Part shown: positions 10,518-19,150 of the stretch, one piece after another
How positions within the stretch are numbered: position 1 is the first letter of the stretch
Layout: each line of letters opens with the position of its first letter
DNA from: Sphingomonas sp. 37zxx
GTDB taxonomy: Bacteria > Pseudomonadota > Alphaproteobacteria > Sphingomonadales > Sphingomonadaceae
Assembly: GCF_000786205.1 (NCBI RefSeq)
Contig: NZ_JROH01000024.1
Location: 1 to 53,018 of the forward strand
Reading direction: 5' to 3'
Length of the DNA: 53,018 bases
The notes under the pieces: generated by a model
Databases searched by the model: none
Told to the model about the DNA's origin: nothing
What the model saw: only the letters and a program-made list of their open reading frames with translations
Translations under genes and position numbers: made by a program

Positions 10518-11032
10518 GGCTGCTCGGCGCGATATTGGCGGGCGGGCTTTCGCGCCGGTTCGGATCGGACAAGGCGCAGGCACTGCTCGATGGCACACCG
10601 CTGATCGATCGCGTGATCGCGGCGCTGACCCCGCAAGTCGATGCGGTGATATTATGCGGTCGCGCGCCGGGCCTCGCCGATCGCCCCCCCGGTGGGCTCG
10701 GCCCGCTGGCCGGGCTGAACGCGGCATTGCATCACGCCCAGGCGCTGGGGTTCGACGCGGTGCTCAGCGTCCCCTGCGATGCCCCCTATCTGCCCGGCGA
10801 CCTGCGACTGATCCTGGGTGAAGGCCCCGCCTTCATCGCCGATCAGCCGGTCATCGGCCTGTGGCCCGCATCGCTCGCTGCCAGGCTCGACCTGCATTTG
10901 AGCACCGATGGCGACCGATCCTTGCGGGGCTGGGCGCGCATAGCGGGGGCAGCCGCCCGATCGGCACCGCCAATCGCCAACATCAACACCGCCGCCGATT
11001 TGGCCGCACTCGGCACCAGCGCGCGCCCCTAA
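10514..11032 (+). CDS. mobA: Molybdenum cofactor guanylyltransferase MobA
   Basis: MobA adds GMP to molybdopterin to form the bis-MGD cofactor needed by the oxidoreductase two genes upstream. The 172-aa product starts with the nucleotide-binding signature LAGGLSRRFGSDKA, then has GPLAGLNAAL and the metal-binding segment VLSVPCDAPYLP. The GTG start overlaps the fdhD stop by four bases, so the genes are coupled. It is slightly short for the family (about 190) but appears intact. Confidence 0.93.
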   Translation: MRLLGAILAGGLSRRFGSDKAQALLDGTPLIDRVIAALTPQVDAVILCGRAPGLADRPPGGLGPLAGLNAALHHAQALGFDAVLSVPCDAPYLPGDLRLILGEGPAFIADQPVIGLWPASLAARLDLHLSTDGDRSLRGWARIAGAAARSAPPIANINTAADLAALGTSARP

Positions 11033-11087
11033 GCAGCGATACGCCCGCACCTTGCCACCACCCCCCGCACGCCATAGCAAGGGGGCG

Positions 11088-12119
11088 ATGAAGAGTGGCA
11101 AACCGACGATCAACGACGTGGCACGGATCGCCGGCGTCTCCAAAAAAACCGTCAGCCGGGTCATCAACCGCTCCCCGCTGCTGCATGTCGCGACCCGCGC
11201 CAAGGTCGAGGGTGTGATCGCCGAAATCGGGTTCGTCCCCAATCCGCAGGCGCGCGCGCTGGCGCTTCGCCGCAACTTCCTGATCGGCCTGATCCACGAC
11301 AATCCCAACGCGCAGACGGTGCTGAACGTCCAGCAGGGCATGTTGCAGGGGCTGCGCGACACCGAATTCGAACTAATCGTCCGCCCGGTCGACCGGCACA
11401 GCCCCGAAATGCTCGCCGATGTCCGCCGCTTCCTCGAATGCCAACGCCCGCACGGCGTGTTGCTGATGCCCCCCATCGCCGAAAACGAGGCGCTGCCAGC
11501 GCTCTGCCGCGAGGTCGGCTGTCGCTATGTGCGGATGGGATCGGCGGTGCTCGACACGCCCGACCGTACCGTCGCATCGAATGACAGCCATGTCGTGGTC
11601 GAAGCGGTCGCGCATCTGATAGCGCAGGGACACGCCCGCATCGCCATCATCGCCGGCCCCGATGGCTTCCTCTCGGCCGCCGAACGCCGCAAGGGCTTCG
11701 ATAGCGCGCTGGCAGCGGCGGGGATCGCGCTGTTGCCGGGCTTTGTCGCTGCCGGTGCCTATACCTTTGAATCGGGCATCGCCGCCGGCGATCAGTTGCT
11801 CGACCTGCCCCAGCCGCCCACCGCGATCTTTGCCTGCAATGATGAAATGGCGGCGGGCGCGCTGCATGCGGCGCGGCGGCGCGGGCTGAGCGTGCCCGAA
11901 GATTTGTCGCTGATCGGCTTTGACGATACCGGGCTTGCCGCGCATCTTTGGCCGCCGCTCACCACGGTGCGCTGGCCGGGCATGGTGCTCGCCCGCCAGG
12001 CCGCGCGCAAGCTGATCGCCGACACCTTTGTCGACGCCGAAGCCGACCCAGCCGACGAACGCTGGCTGTTCGAATCGCAACTGGTCCTTCGCGATTCGGT
12101 TGCCCCGCCGCGCCGCTAG
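11088..12119 (+). CDS. LacI-family transcriptional regulator
   Basis: A 343-aa repressor with an N-terminal helix-turn-helix (INDVARIAGVSKKTVSRVIN), the hinge (PNPQARALALRR) and a periplasmic-binding-protein-like sugar domain. The ATG at 11088 follows an AGGGGG ribosome site; a TTG at 11052 was not used. It converges on uxaC with a 19-base gap, so control of the hexuronate genes is the natural guess. A candidate CCGG-centred operator lies upstream of uxuB. The effector is unknown. Confidence 0.9.
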   Translation: MKSGKPTINDVARIAGVSKKTVSRVINRSPLLHVATRAKVEGVIAEIGFVPNPQARALALRRNFLIGLIHDNPNAQTVLNVQQGMLQGLRDTEFELIVRPVDRHSPEMLADVRRFLECQRPHGVLLMPPIAENEALPALCREVGCRYVRMGSAVLDTPDRTVASNDSHVVVEAVAHLIAQGHARIAIIAGPDGFLSAAERRKGFDSALAAAGIALLPGFVAAGAYTFESGIAAGDQLLDLPQPPTAIFACNDEMAAGALHAARRRGLSVPEDLSLIGFDDTGLAAHLWPPLTTVRWPGMVLARQAARKLIADTFVDAEADPADERWLFESQLVLRDSVAPPRR

Positions 12120-12138
12120 CCGGGCAACCGCCCCCGCA

Positions 12139-13587
12139 TCAGGCCGCAGCCGCCACCGGCGCGCTGCCATCGGCATCCAGCTTATATGCACGCCGCACCA
12201 GCCCGATCGTCAGATCCTGCGCGACGGCATGGGCTTCGTCCTCATGCAGCCGCCCCTCGGCCACCAGCCGCGCGAGGAATCCGCAATCGACCCGCCGCGC
12301 GACATCGTGCCGCGCCGGGATCGACAGGAACGCGCGGGTATCGTCGTTGAACCCGACGGTGTTATAGAACCCCGCCGTCTCGGTCGTCTGCTCGCGGAAC
12401 CGCCGCATCCCCTCGGGGCTGTCGTGGAACCACCATGCCGGCCCCAGCTTCAGGCACGGATAATGCCCGGCCAGCGGCGCAAGCTCGCGCGCATAGGTCG
12501 TCTCGTCCAGCGTGAAGAGGATGATGCTCAAATCGGTTCGCGTGCCGACGACGTCGAGCATCGGCTTGAGGGCCGATACATAATCGGTAGGCATCGGGAT
12601 GTCGGCCCCCTTGTCGCGACCGTGGCTGGCGAACAGCCCGTGATTGTGGTTGCGAAAGCTGCCGGGGTGGATCTGCATCACCATCCCGTCGTCGCACGAC
12701 AGCTTGGCCATTTCGGTCAGCATCTGCGCGCGGAACATCTCGGCATCGGCGGCGGTCCATTCGCTGCCGGTCACGCGCGCGAACAGCGTCTCGCTTTCGG
12801 CTGCCGACAGGTTGGCGGTGCGCGCGGTAGGGTGGCCGTGATCGGTCGCGGTCGCGCCCGCGGCCCGGAAATCGGCGCGGCGCTTGGCGTGCGCGGCAAG
12901 ATAGCCGCGCCACGAATAGACATCCTCGCCGGTCAATTCGGCAAAGCGCGCCATCGACGCGGCAAAGCCCTCATGCTCGACGTCGATCACCGCATCGGGA
13001 CGATAGGTGGTCACCACCCGCCCCTGCCAGCCCGACGCGCGGATCGCGGCATGATGCGCCAGCGGATCATCGGCCCCTTCGGTCGTCGCCAGAAATTCGA
13101 TGCCGAACCGTTCGAACAGCGCACGCGGGCGGAACGCATCGCTGGCCAGCTTTTCGCCGATCCGGTCGAAATACCAATTGGCGGTGCTGGCATCCAGCGT
13201 CTGGTCGAACCCGAACACTTCGGAAAACACATGATCCAGCCAGATTCGCGACGGCGTGCCGCGAAACAGATGCTGGTTGGCGGCAAACAGCCCCCACGCC
13301 GCGCGCGGATCGGTCGCCGGCGCACCTTCGCGATCGGGCACGCCCAGGTCGGCGAGCGCGATGCCCTGCGAATACAGCATCCGGTACAGATAATGATCGG
13401 GGGCCAGCAGCAATTCGGTCGCGTTGGTCCAATTGGCATTGGTCGCGAACCAGCGCGGATCGGTATGGCCATGCGGGCTGACGATCGGCAGCGATGCGAC
13501 CTCGGCATACAGCGCGCGGGCAATGTCGCGGGTGCGCGGGTCGGCAGGAAACAGCCGATCGGGATCGAGCCTCAGCGGGCGGGTCAT
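12139..13587 (-). CDS. uxaC: Glucuronate isomerase
   Basis: UxaC converts D-glucuronate to D-fructuronate and D-galacturonate to tagaturonate. The 482-aa product has the family N-terminus with the metal-site histidines (SPHGHTDPRWF), the WLDHVF segment, and PDAVIDVEHEGF further on. Length is normal. It lies 69 bases downstream of uxuB on the same strand, so the two are probably one transcript giving glucuronate to D-mannonate. Confidence 0.95.
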   Translation of the reverse strand: MTRPLRLDPDRLFPADPRTRDIARALYAEVASLPIVSPHGHTDPRWFATNANWTNATELLLAPDHYLYRMLYSQGIALADLGVPDREGAPATDPRAAWGLFAANQHLFRGTPSRIWLDHVFSEVFGFDQTLDASTANWYFDRIGEKLASDAFRPRALFERFGIEFLATTEGADDPLAHHAAIRASGWQGRVVTTYRPDAVIDVEHEGFAASMARFAELTGEDVYSWRGYLAAHAKRRADFRAAGATATDHGHPTARTANLSAAESETLFARVTGSEWTAADAEMFRAQMLTEMAKLSCDDGMVMQIHPGSFRNHNHGLFASHGRDKGADIPMPTDYVSALKPMLDVVGTRTDLSIILFTLDETTYARELAPLAGHYPCLKLGPAWWFHDSPEGMRRFREQTTETAGFYNTVGFNDDTRAFLSIPARHDVARRVDCGFLARLVAEGRLHEDEAHAVAQDLTIGLVRRAYKLDADGSAPVAAAA

Positions 13588-13656
13588 CGCGAAAACTCCA
13601 TCATCATGCGTTGTGCGGTTGCTTGGGGGCGGGGCCGTGCGCCATCCACGCCCTGC

Positions 13657-15087
13657 TCAATTTAATACGCCGGTCGGCAGGTCGCGATAGGCGGCCAGCA
13701 CCGCAGCGCGAAAATCACCGTCACTGGCCAGCGAAGCCGGAAACACCGCGTCGATCGCCAGCATCTCGCCCACAATCGCCTCGCTATCGTCATGCCGCAT
13801 TACCGCCTGTGCCAGCCGATCGGCCAGCGGATCGGCGATCGCCTCGCCGCGCTCGGCCCGCCCGCGCAGGAACGCGATCCACGCGCCGATCGGCACGGCC
13901 AGCCGATCGATCCGCCGCCCCGCCGCCAGCGCCGCCGCCACCGTATCGAGGATACGATAGGGCAGTTTCTGCGATCCATCGCCGGCGATCTGCGACAGCA
14001 AATGGCGGATTTCGGGATTGCGAAACCGATCGAGCACCGCACCGGCATAGGCCTGAACATCAAAGCCCGGAATGGCGTCGAGCGCTGGCACGATGTCCTG
14101 CCGAACCATCGCCTCGACAAAATCCGCCAGTGGCGCATCGGCCATCGCCTCGGCCACGCTGGCATGGCCACGCGCCAGCCCGACATAGGCTAGCGTCGAA
14201 TGCGCGCCATTCAGGATACGCAGCTTGGCGCGCTCATAGCCGGCGACATCGCGGGTGCGGATCACGCCCACGCTCGCCAAATCGGGATTGCCGGGCAGCG
14301 GCATATCCTCGACCACCCATTGGGTGAACGCCTCGCGCTGCACCGCCGCCAGATCGGTCACGCCCAGCGCGGCAGCCGCGCGCGCCAGATGCGCGGCGTC
14401 GGTCGCCGGAGTGATCGAATCGACCATCGTGTTCGGAAACGCCACCGTCTCCCCGATCCAGCCCGCCAGCGCCGGATCGCGAAGGTCGGCCAGCGCTATC
14501 ACGGCGGCGCGAAGCTTGCGCCCATTGCCGGTCATATTGTCGCAGCACAGCACCGCAAAAGGCTCGGTTCCGGCGGCGCGCCGCGCGGCAAGCCCGGCGA
14601 CGATCCACCCGATCAGGCTCTGCGGATCATCGGGATGCTGCGCGTCATGCACGATGTCGCGATGCGCGGTATCCAGCGTCCCGTCACCGCGCAGGCAATA
14701 GCCTTTTTCGGTCACCGTGCTGGTCACCAGCCGCACCGCCGGATCGGCAAGCAACGCACGCACCCGCGCACCCTCGCCCGGCCCCACCCAGGCACGATGC
14801 GCGCCGATCACCCGCGTCTCGACCGTGCGATCCAGGATCGTCAGGCTGTACAGTCCGTCCTGCGCCGCCAGCGCCTCGACCAGATCGGGGGTCCGCAGCG
14901 AAATCGCGGCGATGCCCCAGCGCGGATCACTTGCCAGCAGTGAATCGAAATAGGCCGCCTGATGCGCGCGATGAAACGCGCCCGGCCCAAAATGGACGAT
15001 GCCGATCTGGACGTCGGTGCCGGCATATCCGGGCTTCACGACCGTCGATGGCAGACCGGCGAGCGTCGCTTGCGACAACCGGCTCAT
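13657..15087 (-). CDS. uxuB: Fructuronate reductase (mannitol dehydrogenase family)
   Basis: A 476-aa NAD-dependent polyol dehydrogenase. Family features seen are IGIVHFGPGAFHRAHQA (nucleotide-binding start), CCDNMTGNG, FPNTMVDSITPAT and the active-site region LRILNGAHSTLAYVG with its lysine. Mannitol dehydrogenase and fructuronate or tagaturonate reductases share this architecture; linkage to uxaC favours fructuronate reduction to D-mannonate. The ATG at 15087 was preferred over an upstream frame adding 19 unrelated residues. A mannonate dehydratase (uxuA) is not in the window. Confidence 0.88.
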   Translation of the reverse strand: MSRLSQATLAGLPSTVVKPGYAGTDVQIGIVHFGPGAFHRAHQAAYFDSLLASDPRWGIAAISLRTPDLVEALAAQDGLYSLTILDRTVETRVIGAHRAWVGPGEGARVRALLADPAVRLVTSTVTEKGYCLRGDGTLDTAHRDIVHDAQHPDDPQSLIGWIVAGLAARRAAGTEPFAVLCCDNMTGNGRKLRAAVIALADLRDPALAGWIGETVAFPNTMVDSITPATDAAHLARAAAALGVTDLAAVQREAFTQWVVEDMPLPGNPDLASVGVIRTRDVAGYERAKLRILNGAHSTLAYVGLARGHASVAEAMADAPLADFVEAMVRQDIVPALDAIPGFDVQAYAGAVLDRFRNPEIRHLLSQIAGDGSQKLPYRILDTVAAALAAGRRIDRLAVPIGAWIAFLRGRAERGEAIADPLADRLAQAVMRHDDSEAIVGEMLAIDAVFPASLASDGDFRAAVLAAYRDLPTGVLN

Positions 15088-15184
15088 GCGATCCCCAACG
15101 GCAATCGACCGGCCCGGGGCGCGCACCTGCCTGCATTCGAACATCGCATCAACTCATCCGTCTCCTGTGTCGCGGCTATCGCGT

Positions 15185-15198
15185 TGCCACCGGTATCA
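15185..15198. promoter_or_regulatory. Candidate LacI-type operator upstream of uxuB
   Basis: TGCCACCGGTATCA (TGATACCGGTGGCA on the coding strand of uxuB) is an imperfect 14-base palindrome with a central CCGG, the usual shape of LacI-family sites. It lies about 100 bases before the uxuB start. Pairing with the LacI regulator at 11088 is inference. Confidence 0.35.
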
Positions 15199-15271
15199 TA
15201 TGGATTTGCCCGAAGCGGTAAAGCGGCTTTGTGCCACCCATAAAGGATGATGATCTGCTGACGCCTAACCA

Positions 15272-15301
15272 TCGTCATTCCCGCGAAGGCGGGAATGACG
15301 A
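15272..15301. repeat. Short palindromic repeat, 13-base arms
   Basis: Arms 15272-15284 and 15289-15301 are perfect reverse complements around GAAG (core TCATTCCCGC/GCGGGAATGA). Repeats with this core are common between genes in many proteobacteria. It follows the dacB stop by 38 bases and may help end that transcript. A single copy is present in the window. Confidence 0.75.
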
Positions 15302-15339
15302 AAGATACAACCGCTGGATCAGCGTGAAGTCATCCCACC

Positions 15340-16776
15340 CTAATATTCGGCAGCGATCAGGTTCAGCGCGCGCTCGGCGGCCAGCGTCGTCGCGCCCCCG
15401 CCCGATGGCCGATCATTGGCGAACGAGGAAAAGGTAAAGACCCGCCCGGTCGCGGTGGTCAGAAAACCCGACAGCGCCGCGGTGCCTTTGAGCGATCCGG
15501 TCTTGGCAAATACCCGCCCGGCCAGCGGCGTGTCCTTGAAGCGGTTGGCCAGCGTCCCGTCGACCCCGCCGACCGGCATCGCCGCGCGATACGCCTCGCC
15601 CCAGGGCTGCGCCTGCGACCAGCGAAGCAGCCCCACCACCGCACGCGGCGTCAGCCGATCATACACCGACATACCCGACCCATCGAACAAATCCCACCCC
15701 GCGCGCGCCACGCCCGCCTGCGCGAACATCGCCTCGATCGCGGCAAAGCCATCGGCGGTTCCGCGATCCCCCCGCCGCGCTGCCACCCGCCGCAGCAGCA
15801 TTTCGGCGTACAGATTCTGGCTGACCTTCATCGTCTCGCGCACCGCTTCGGCATAAGGCGGCGGATCGAGCCGCGCGACCACACCCGTCACCGCTGGCCG
15901 GGGGTCACCCGGCGCGCGATGCCGCGCCTTCGCCGCCTCGGCCACCGTCACCCCGCGCGCGCGCAGCAACCGCGCGAAGCGATACGCCGCCCATTCCGCC
16001 GGATCATCCACCCCCAGCCGGATCGTCTGCACCGGCGAACCGGCAGCGATCGTACCGGACACGCGCACCGTCCGGCTACCCGGTAACCGCTCGACGCTGA
16101 TCGCGGTGACAGCGCCTGCCCCCACGCGATTGTCGATCGCGAACCAGCCATCCTCGCTCGTCACCACCGGTACCGCGCCCGCAGTCACGCTGATGCTGGT
16201 GACATTGTCGTTCAGCGTCAGCGCCGATACCGCGGTGCCATAGCGCCCCTGCAAATCGTCCCAGCTCCATCCCTGTCCCCAGCGTTCGTCGGGATAGGCG
16301 CGATCGTCGCCGATCACCCCGCGCACCGCCCTGGTCCGCGCCGCCACCGCATCGGCGAGCGTGGCGAGGCAATTGGCGATGCAATCGGCGGTATCGCGCA
16401 GCAACGGGTCGCCGCTGCCGACCAGCACGACATCGCTGGCACCGCCCGCCGGCTCGATCGCGACGGCGGTGCCCTCGATCGGGGTGGCCATCAGCCCCGG
16501 CTCAGCATGCAGCGCGGCGATCGTCACCAGCTTGGTATTCGACGCGGGCAGGAAACGATCATCAGGCGCGATCGCCACCACCTCGCGCCCCGCCTCATCG
16601 ACCACCAGCAATCCCCAGCGAGTCCCCGCGACCGAAGGATCATACAGCACCGCGCGCACGCGCTCGTCGAGCGAAGCCGCGCGGTCGAGCGGCACGCGGC
16701 CCGGCGCCGCGCATCCCGCCAGCGCCAGCAGCGCCAGCAGCGCCAGCATCATCGCCCTGGTCATTCCCGGCCCCAT
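15340..16776 (-). CDS. dacB: D-alanyl-D-alanine carboxypeptidase/endopeptidase (PBP4), lipoprotein
   Basis: A 478-aa S13-family penicillin-binding protein that trims or opens peptidoglycan cross-links. The catalytic motifs are present: SxxK as SNTK (residues 79-82), SxN as SQN in VSQNLYAEML, and KTG as AKTGSLKGT. A lipobox LALAGC puts the acylated cysteine at residue 22, so it should be anchored in the envelope. The ATG at 16776 has AGGAG upstream. It starts 9 bases after the symporter gene, in a cluster with D-glutamate genes, suggesting a role in freeing peptidoglycan peptides. Confidence 0.9.
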   Translation of the reverse strand: MGPGMTRAMMLALLALLALAGCAAPGRVPLDRAASLDERVRAVLYDPSVAGTRWGLLVVDEAGREVVAIAPDDRFLPASNTKLVTIAALHAEPGLMATPIEGTAVAIEPAGGASDVVLVGSGDPLLRDTADCIANCLATLADAVAARTRAVRGVIGDDRAYPDERWGQGWSWDDLQGRYGTAVSALTLNDNVTSISVTAGAVPVVTSEDGWFAIDNRVGAGAVTAISVERLPGSRTVRVSGTIAAGSPVQTIRLGVDDPAEWAAYRFARLLRARGVTVAEAAKARHRAPGDPRPAVTGVVARLDPPPYAEAVRETMKVSQNLYAEMLLRRVAARRGDRGTADGFAAIEAMFAQAGVARAGWDLFDGSGMSVYDRLTPRAVVGLLRWSQAQPWGEAYRAAMPVGGVDGTLANRFKDTPLAGRVFAKTGSLKGTAALSGFLTTATGRVFTFSSFANDRPSGGGATTLAAERALNLIAAEY

Positions 16777-16785
16777 CGCCCGCTC

Positions 16786-18042
16786 CTATCCCGTCTCGCG
16801 CACCTCGGTACGCCCCCCAGCCAGCCGATCGTCGAGCGCCCCCTCCCACCGCGCGACCGTGGTCGCCACCGTCAGGTTCGCCGAAGCGCTCGGCACCGTG
16901 CGTGTCATGTCGAGCAGCCGGTCGAACGGCAGCACAAATCCGACGATCAACGCGGTCTGTTCGGGCGACACCCCCACCGCCGCCAGCACCGCCGCCAGCA
17001 TGAACAACGACGCCGACGGCACCGGCGCGGTGCCGAACGCCGCCAGCGCGCCGGTGACCAGCACGACGAACCAGTCAGCCGTCGCCATCGGATGCCCGAG
17101 GGCCTGCAGGCTGAAAACGCTCAGCAGCCCGACATACATCGCGGTGCCGTCCTTGCCGATGCTCGCGCCCAGCGGCAGCACGGTCGATGCGACCGGCTTG
17201 GCCACCCCCAGATTGTCCTGCGCACATCGGATCGCCACCGGCAGCACCGCCGAGCTCGACGCGGTCGAAAACGCGATCGCCAACGCATCGACGATGCCGC
17301 GATAGAATCGCCCGACGGGCACCCGCGCCAGCAGCTTGAGCATCGCTGCATGGACGATCACGATCTGCAACACCGATCCGATGACGACGCACAGCGCCAG
17401 CCAGCCGACATTGGCGAACACCGCAACGCCATTGGCCGCGACCGCCCCTGCGATCAGCGCGAACACGCCGAACGGGGTGACCTCCATCACCAGCCGCACG
17501 ATCGTCAGCAACACGCTCGATGCCGAAGACAGGAACTGTGCGAACGGCACGCCCGCCTCGCCCGCCACCACGGTGCCCGCCCCAACCAGGATCGCGGTGA
17601 AGATCAGCGCGAGCATGTCGCCCTTGGCCAGCGCATCGACGATATTCAGCGGCACGATGCCGACGAGCGTGTCGTACAGCGTCCTGGGCTCGCCCAAAGC
17701 CTGCGCCTGCGCGGCTCCCAGCGCCGCCCCCACCCCCGGCTGCACCACCACCGCCACCGCCATCCCAAGCGCGACCGCGATCAAGGTGGTCGCGGCAAAC
17801 AGCCCGGCGGTCTTGCCGCCCAGCGGTCCCAGCCGCTTGGGATCGGCCATCGAAGCAATTCCCGAAGCGATCGTCACCAGCACGATCGGCGCGACCAGCA
17901 TGCGGATCAGCCGGACGAAAACATCCCCCAGAAACGCCACCGAAGGCGCAGCTTGAGGCCAGAACAGCCCCAGCAACACGCCCAGCACCAACCCGCCCAG
18001 CACCCGCTGCCACAGCGGTATCGCAAACCAAGCGCGCATCAT
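16786..18042 (-). CDS. Dicarboxylate/amino acid:cation symporter (DAACS family)
   Basis: A 418-aa inner-membrane protein of the GltP/DctA family, with about eight hydrophobic segments plus re-entrant loops. Visible family features are the Ser-rich hairpin (FSTASSSAVLPVAI), the transport-core segment PLGASIGKDGTAMY and the C-terminal segment ending near DRLLDMTRT. Members carry glutamate, aspartate or C4-dicarboxylates with protons or sodium. Its place beside dgcA and dgcN suggests glutamate, perhaps the D-isomer; this is inference. A GC-rich hairpin repeat lies just upstream. Confidence 0.9.
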   Translation of the reverse strand: MMRAWFAIPLWQRVLGGLVLGVLLGLFWPQAAPSVAFLGDVFVRLIRMLVAPIVLVTIASGIASMADPKRLGPLGGKTAGLFAATTLIAVALGMAVAVVVQPGVGAALGAAQAQALGEPRTLYDTLVGIVPLNIVDALAKGDMLALIFTAILVGAGTVVAGEAGVPFAQFLSSASSVLLTIVRLVMEVTPFGVFALIAGAVAANGVAVFANVGWLALCVVIGSVLQIVIVHAAMLKLLARVPVGRFYRGIVDALAIAFSTASSSAVLPVAIRCAQDNLGVAKPVASTVLPLGASIGKDGTAMYVGLLSVFSLQALGHPMATADWFVVLVTGALAAFGTAPVPSASLFMLAAVLAAVGVSPEQTALIVGFVLPFDRLLDMTRTVPSASANLTVATTVARWEGALDDRLAGGRTEVRETG

Positions 18043-18050
18043 CGCCCAAT

Positions 18051-18145
18051 CCCCCTCCCGCTAGCGGGAGGGGCTAGGGGAGGGCATGTCAGCGCCCGCA
18101 GCGGACCTTGGCTAACAGCACCTCCCGCCTGCGGAAGGAGGCAAA
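18051..18145. repeat. Second copy of the palindromic repeat found in uvrA
   Basis: The 35-base unit at 18051-18085 matches the left unit in uvrA at 31 of 35 positions and the right one at 32 of 35. After about 35 bases, a degraded inverted arm (CCTCCCGCCTGCGGAAGGAGG) follows around 18122-18142. The element fills most of the gap between dgcA and the symporter gene and could act as an attenuating hairpin. Confidence 0.75.
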
Positions 18146-18160
18146 AAGCACCGCGCAACT

Positions 18161-19150
18161 TCAAATCCCGCCCCAGAATCCGGGGGCCGGCGGATACAGC
18201 ATCCCGCCTTCGATCCGCACCCCGCCCTCGCGGTCGTGCGCCAGCCACCACGGCCCGTCGCAATCGACGAACGTCGCGCGACCCGCAATCGCCAGCGCCG
18301 GCGCAATGCCCAGCGACGAACAGACCATGCACCCCAGCATCAGCCCGAACCCCGCCGCCTCGGCAGCCTGGGCGAATACCAGCGCGCCGGTCAGGCCGCC
18401 AGTCTTGTCCAGCTTGATGTTCACATAATCATATCGCCCGCGCAGCCGCGGCAGATCGGCGACGCCATGCGCGCTTTCATCCGCACAGATCGGCACCAGC
18501 GGCTCGAATTCGGCCAGCCCGGCATCGGCATCGGCTGGCAGCGGCTGCTCCAACAGGCCCACCCGCGCCTCGATCAACACCGGCTGCATCTCGGCCACCA
18601 GCGCCATCGTCCAGCTTTCATTGGGGTCGACGATCATCCGCGCCGCCGGCAGCGCCGCGCGCACCGCCGCGATCCGATCGGCGACCATCAGGCTGTCCAC
18701 CTTCACCTTCACCAGCGGCACCGGCCCCAGCGCCAGTGCGGCACGGTGCATCGCCTCGGGCGTGTCGATGCCGATCGTCACCGCGGTCTCGATCGGCGCT
18801 AGCGGCTGCTGGCCCAGCATCTGCGCGATCGTCTTGCCCGCAAGCTTTGCCTCGAGATCCCACAGCGCGCCGTCGACCGCGTTGCGCGCCGCGCCCGGTG
18901 GCATCAGCGCCTGCAATTCCTCCCGCCCCGCGCCGCCGCTCAGCGCGGCGATGACCGCCGTAATATCGGCCAGCGCATCATTGATCGTCTCGCCATAGCG
19001 CGGATACGGCACCCCCTCGCCGCGCCCCGTCTGCTCGCCCTCGCTGATCTCCACCGTCACCACATCCGCTGCGGTCTTCACCCCGCGCGCGATGCGAAAG
19101 GGCGATTTCAGGGCGAAACGGTCGTGGCGAGCGGCGACAGTCCGAAGCAA
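18161..19150 (-). CDS. dgcA: N-acetyl-D-glutamate racemase DgcA (enolase superfamily)
   Basis: A 329-aa enolase-superfamily enzyme, formerly annotated as L-Ala-D/L-Glu epimerase. Catalytic elements are visible: the lysine pair in VKVKVDS, metal ligands in DPNESW, LLEQPLPAD and ICADESAHG, and the second lysine in YVNIKLDKTGG. In the D-glutamate pathway DgcA racemises N-acetyl-D-glutamate made by DgcN. The family N-terminus (TVAARHDRFALKSPFRIARG) forces a start inside dgcN. TTG at 19150 fits and gives a 43-base overlap, so translation is probably coupled. The start is uncertain, the function less so. Confidence 0.85.
   Translation of the reverse strand: MLRTVAARHDRFALKSPFRIARGVKTAADVVTVEISEGEQTGRGEGVPYPRYGETINDALADITAVIAALSGGAGREELQALMPPGAARNAVDGALWDLEAKLAGKTIAQMLGQQPLAPIETAVTIGIDTPEAMHRAALALGPVPLVKVKVDSLMVADRIAAVRAALPAARMIVDPNESWTMALVAEMQPVLIEARVGLLEQPLPADADAGLAEFEPLVPICADESAHGVADLPRLRGRYDYVNIKLDKTGGLTGALVFAQAAEAAGFGLMLGCMVCSSLGIAPALAIAGRATFVDCDGPWWLAHDREGGVRIEGGMLYPPAPGFWGGI

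Noticed and set aside
12028..13665. Open plus-strand frame of 545 codons
   Set aside because: Antisense shadow of uxaC, which shows conserved metal-binding and active-site segments.
16507..18417. Open plus-strand frame of 636 codons
   Set aside because: Antisense to dacB, the symporter and the end of dgcA; extreme Arg/His/Gln content and no domain.
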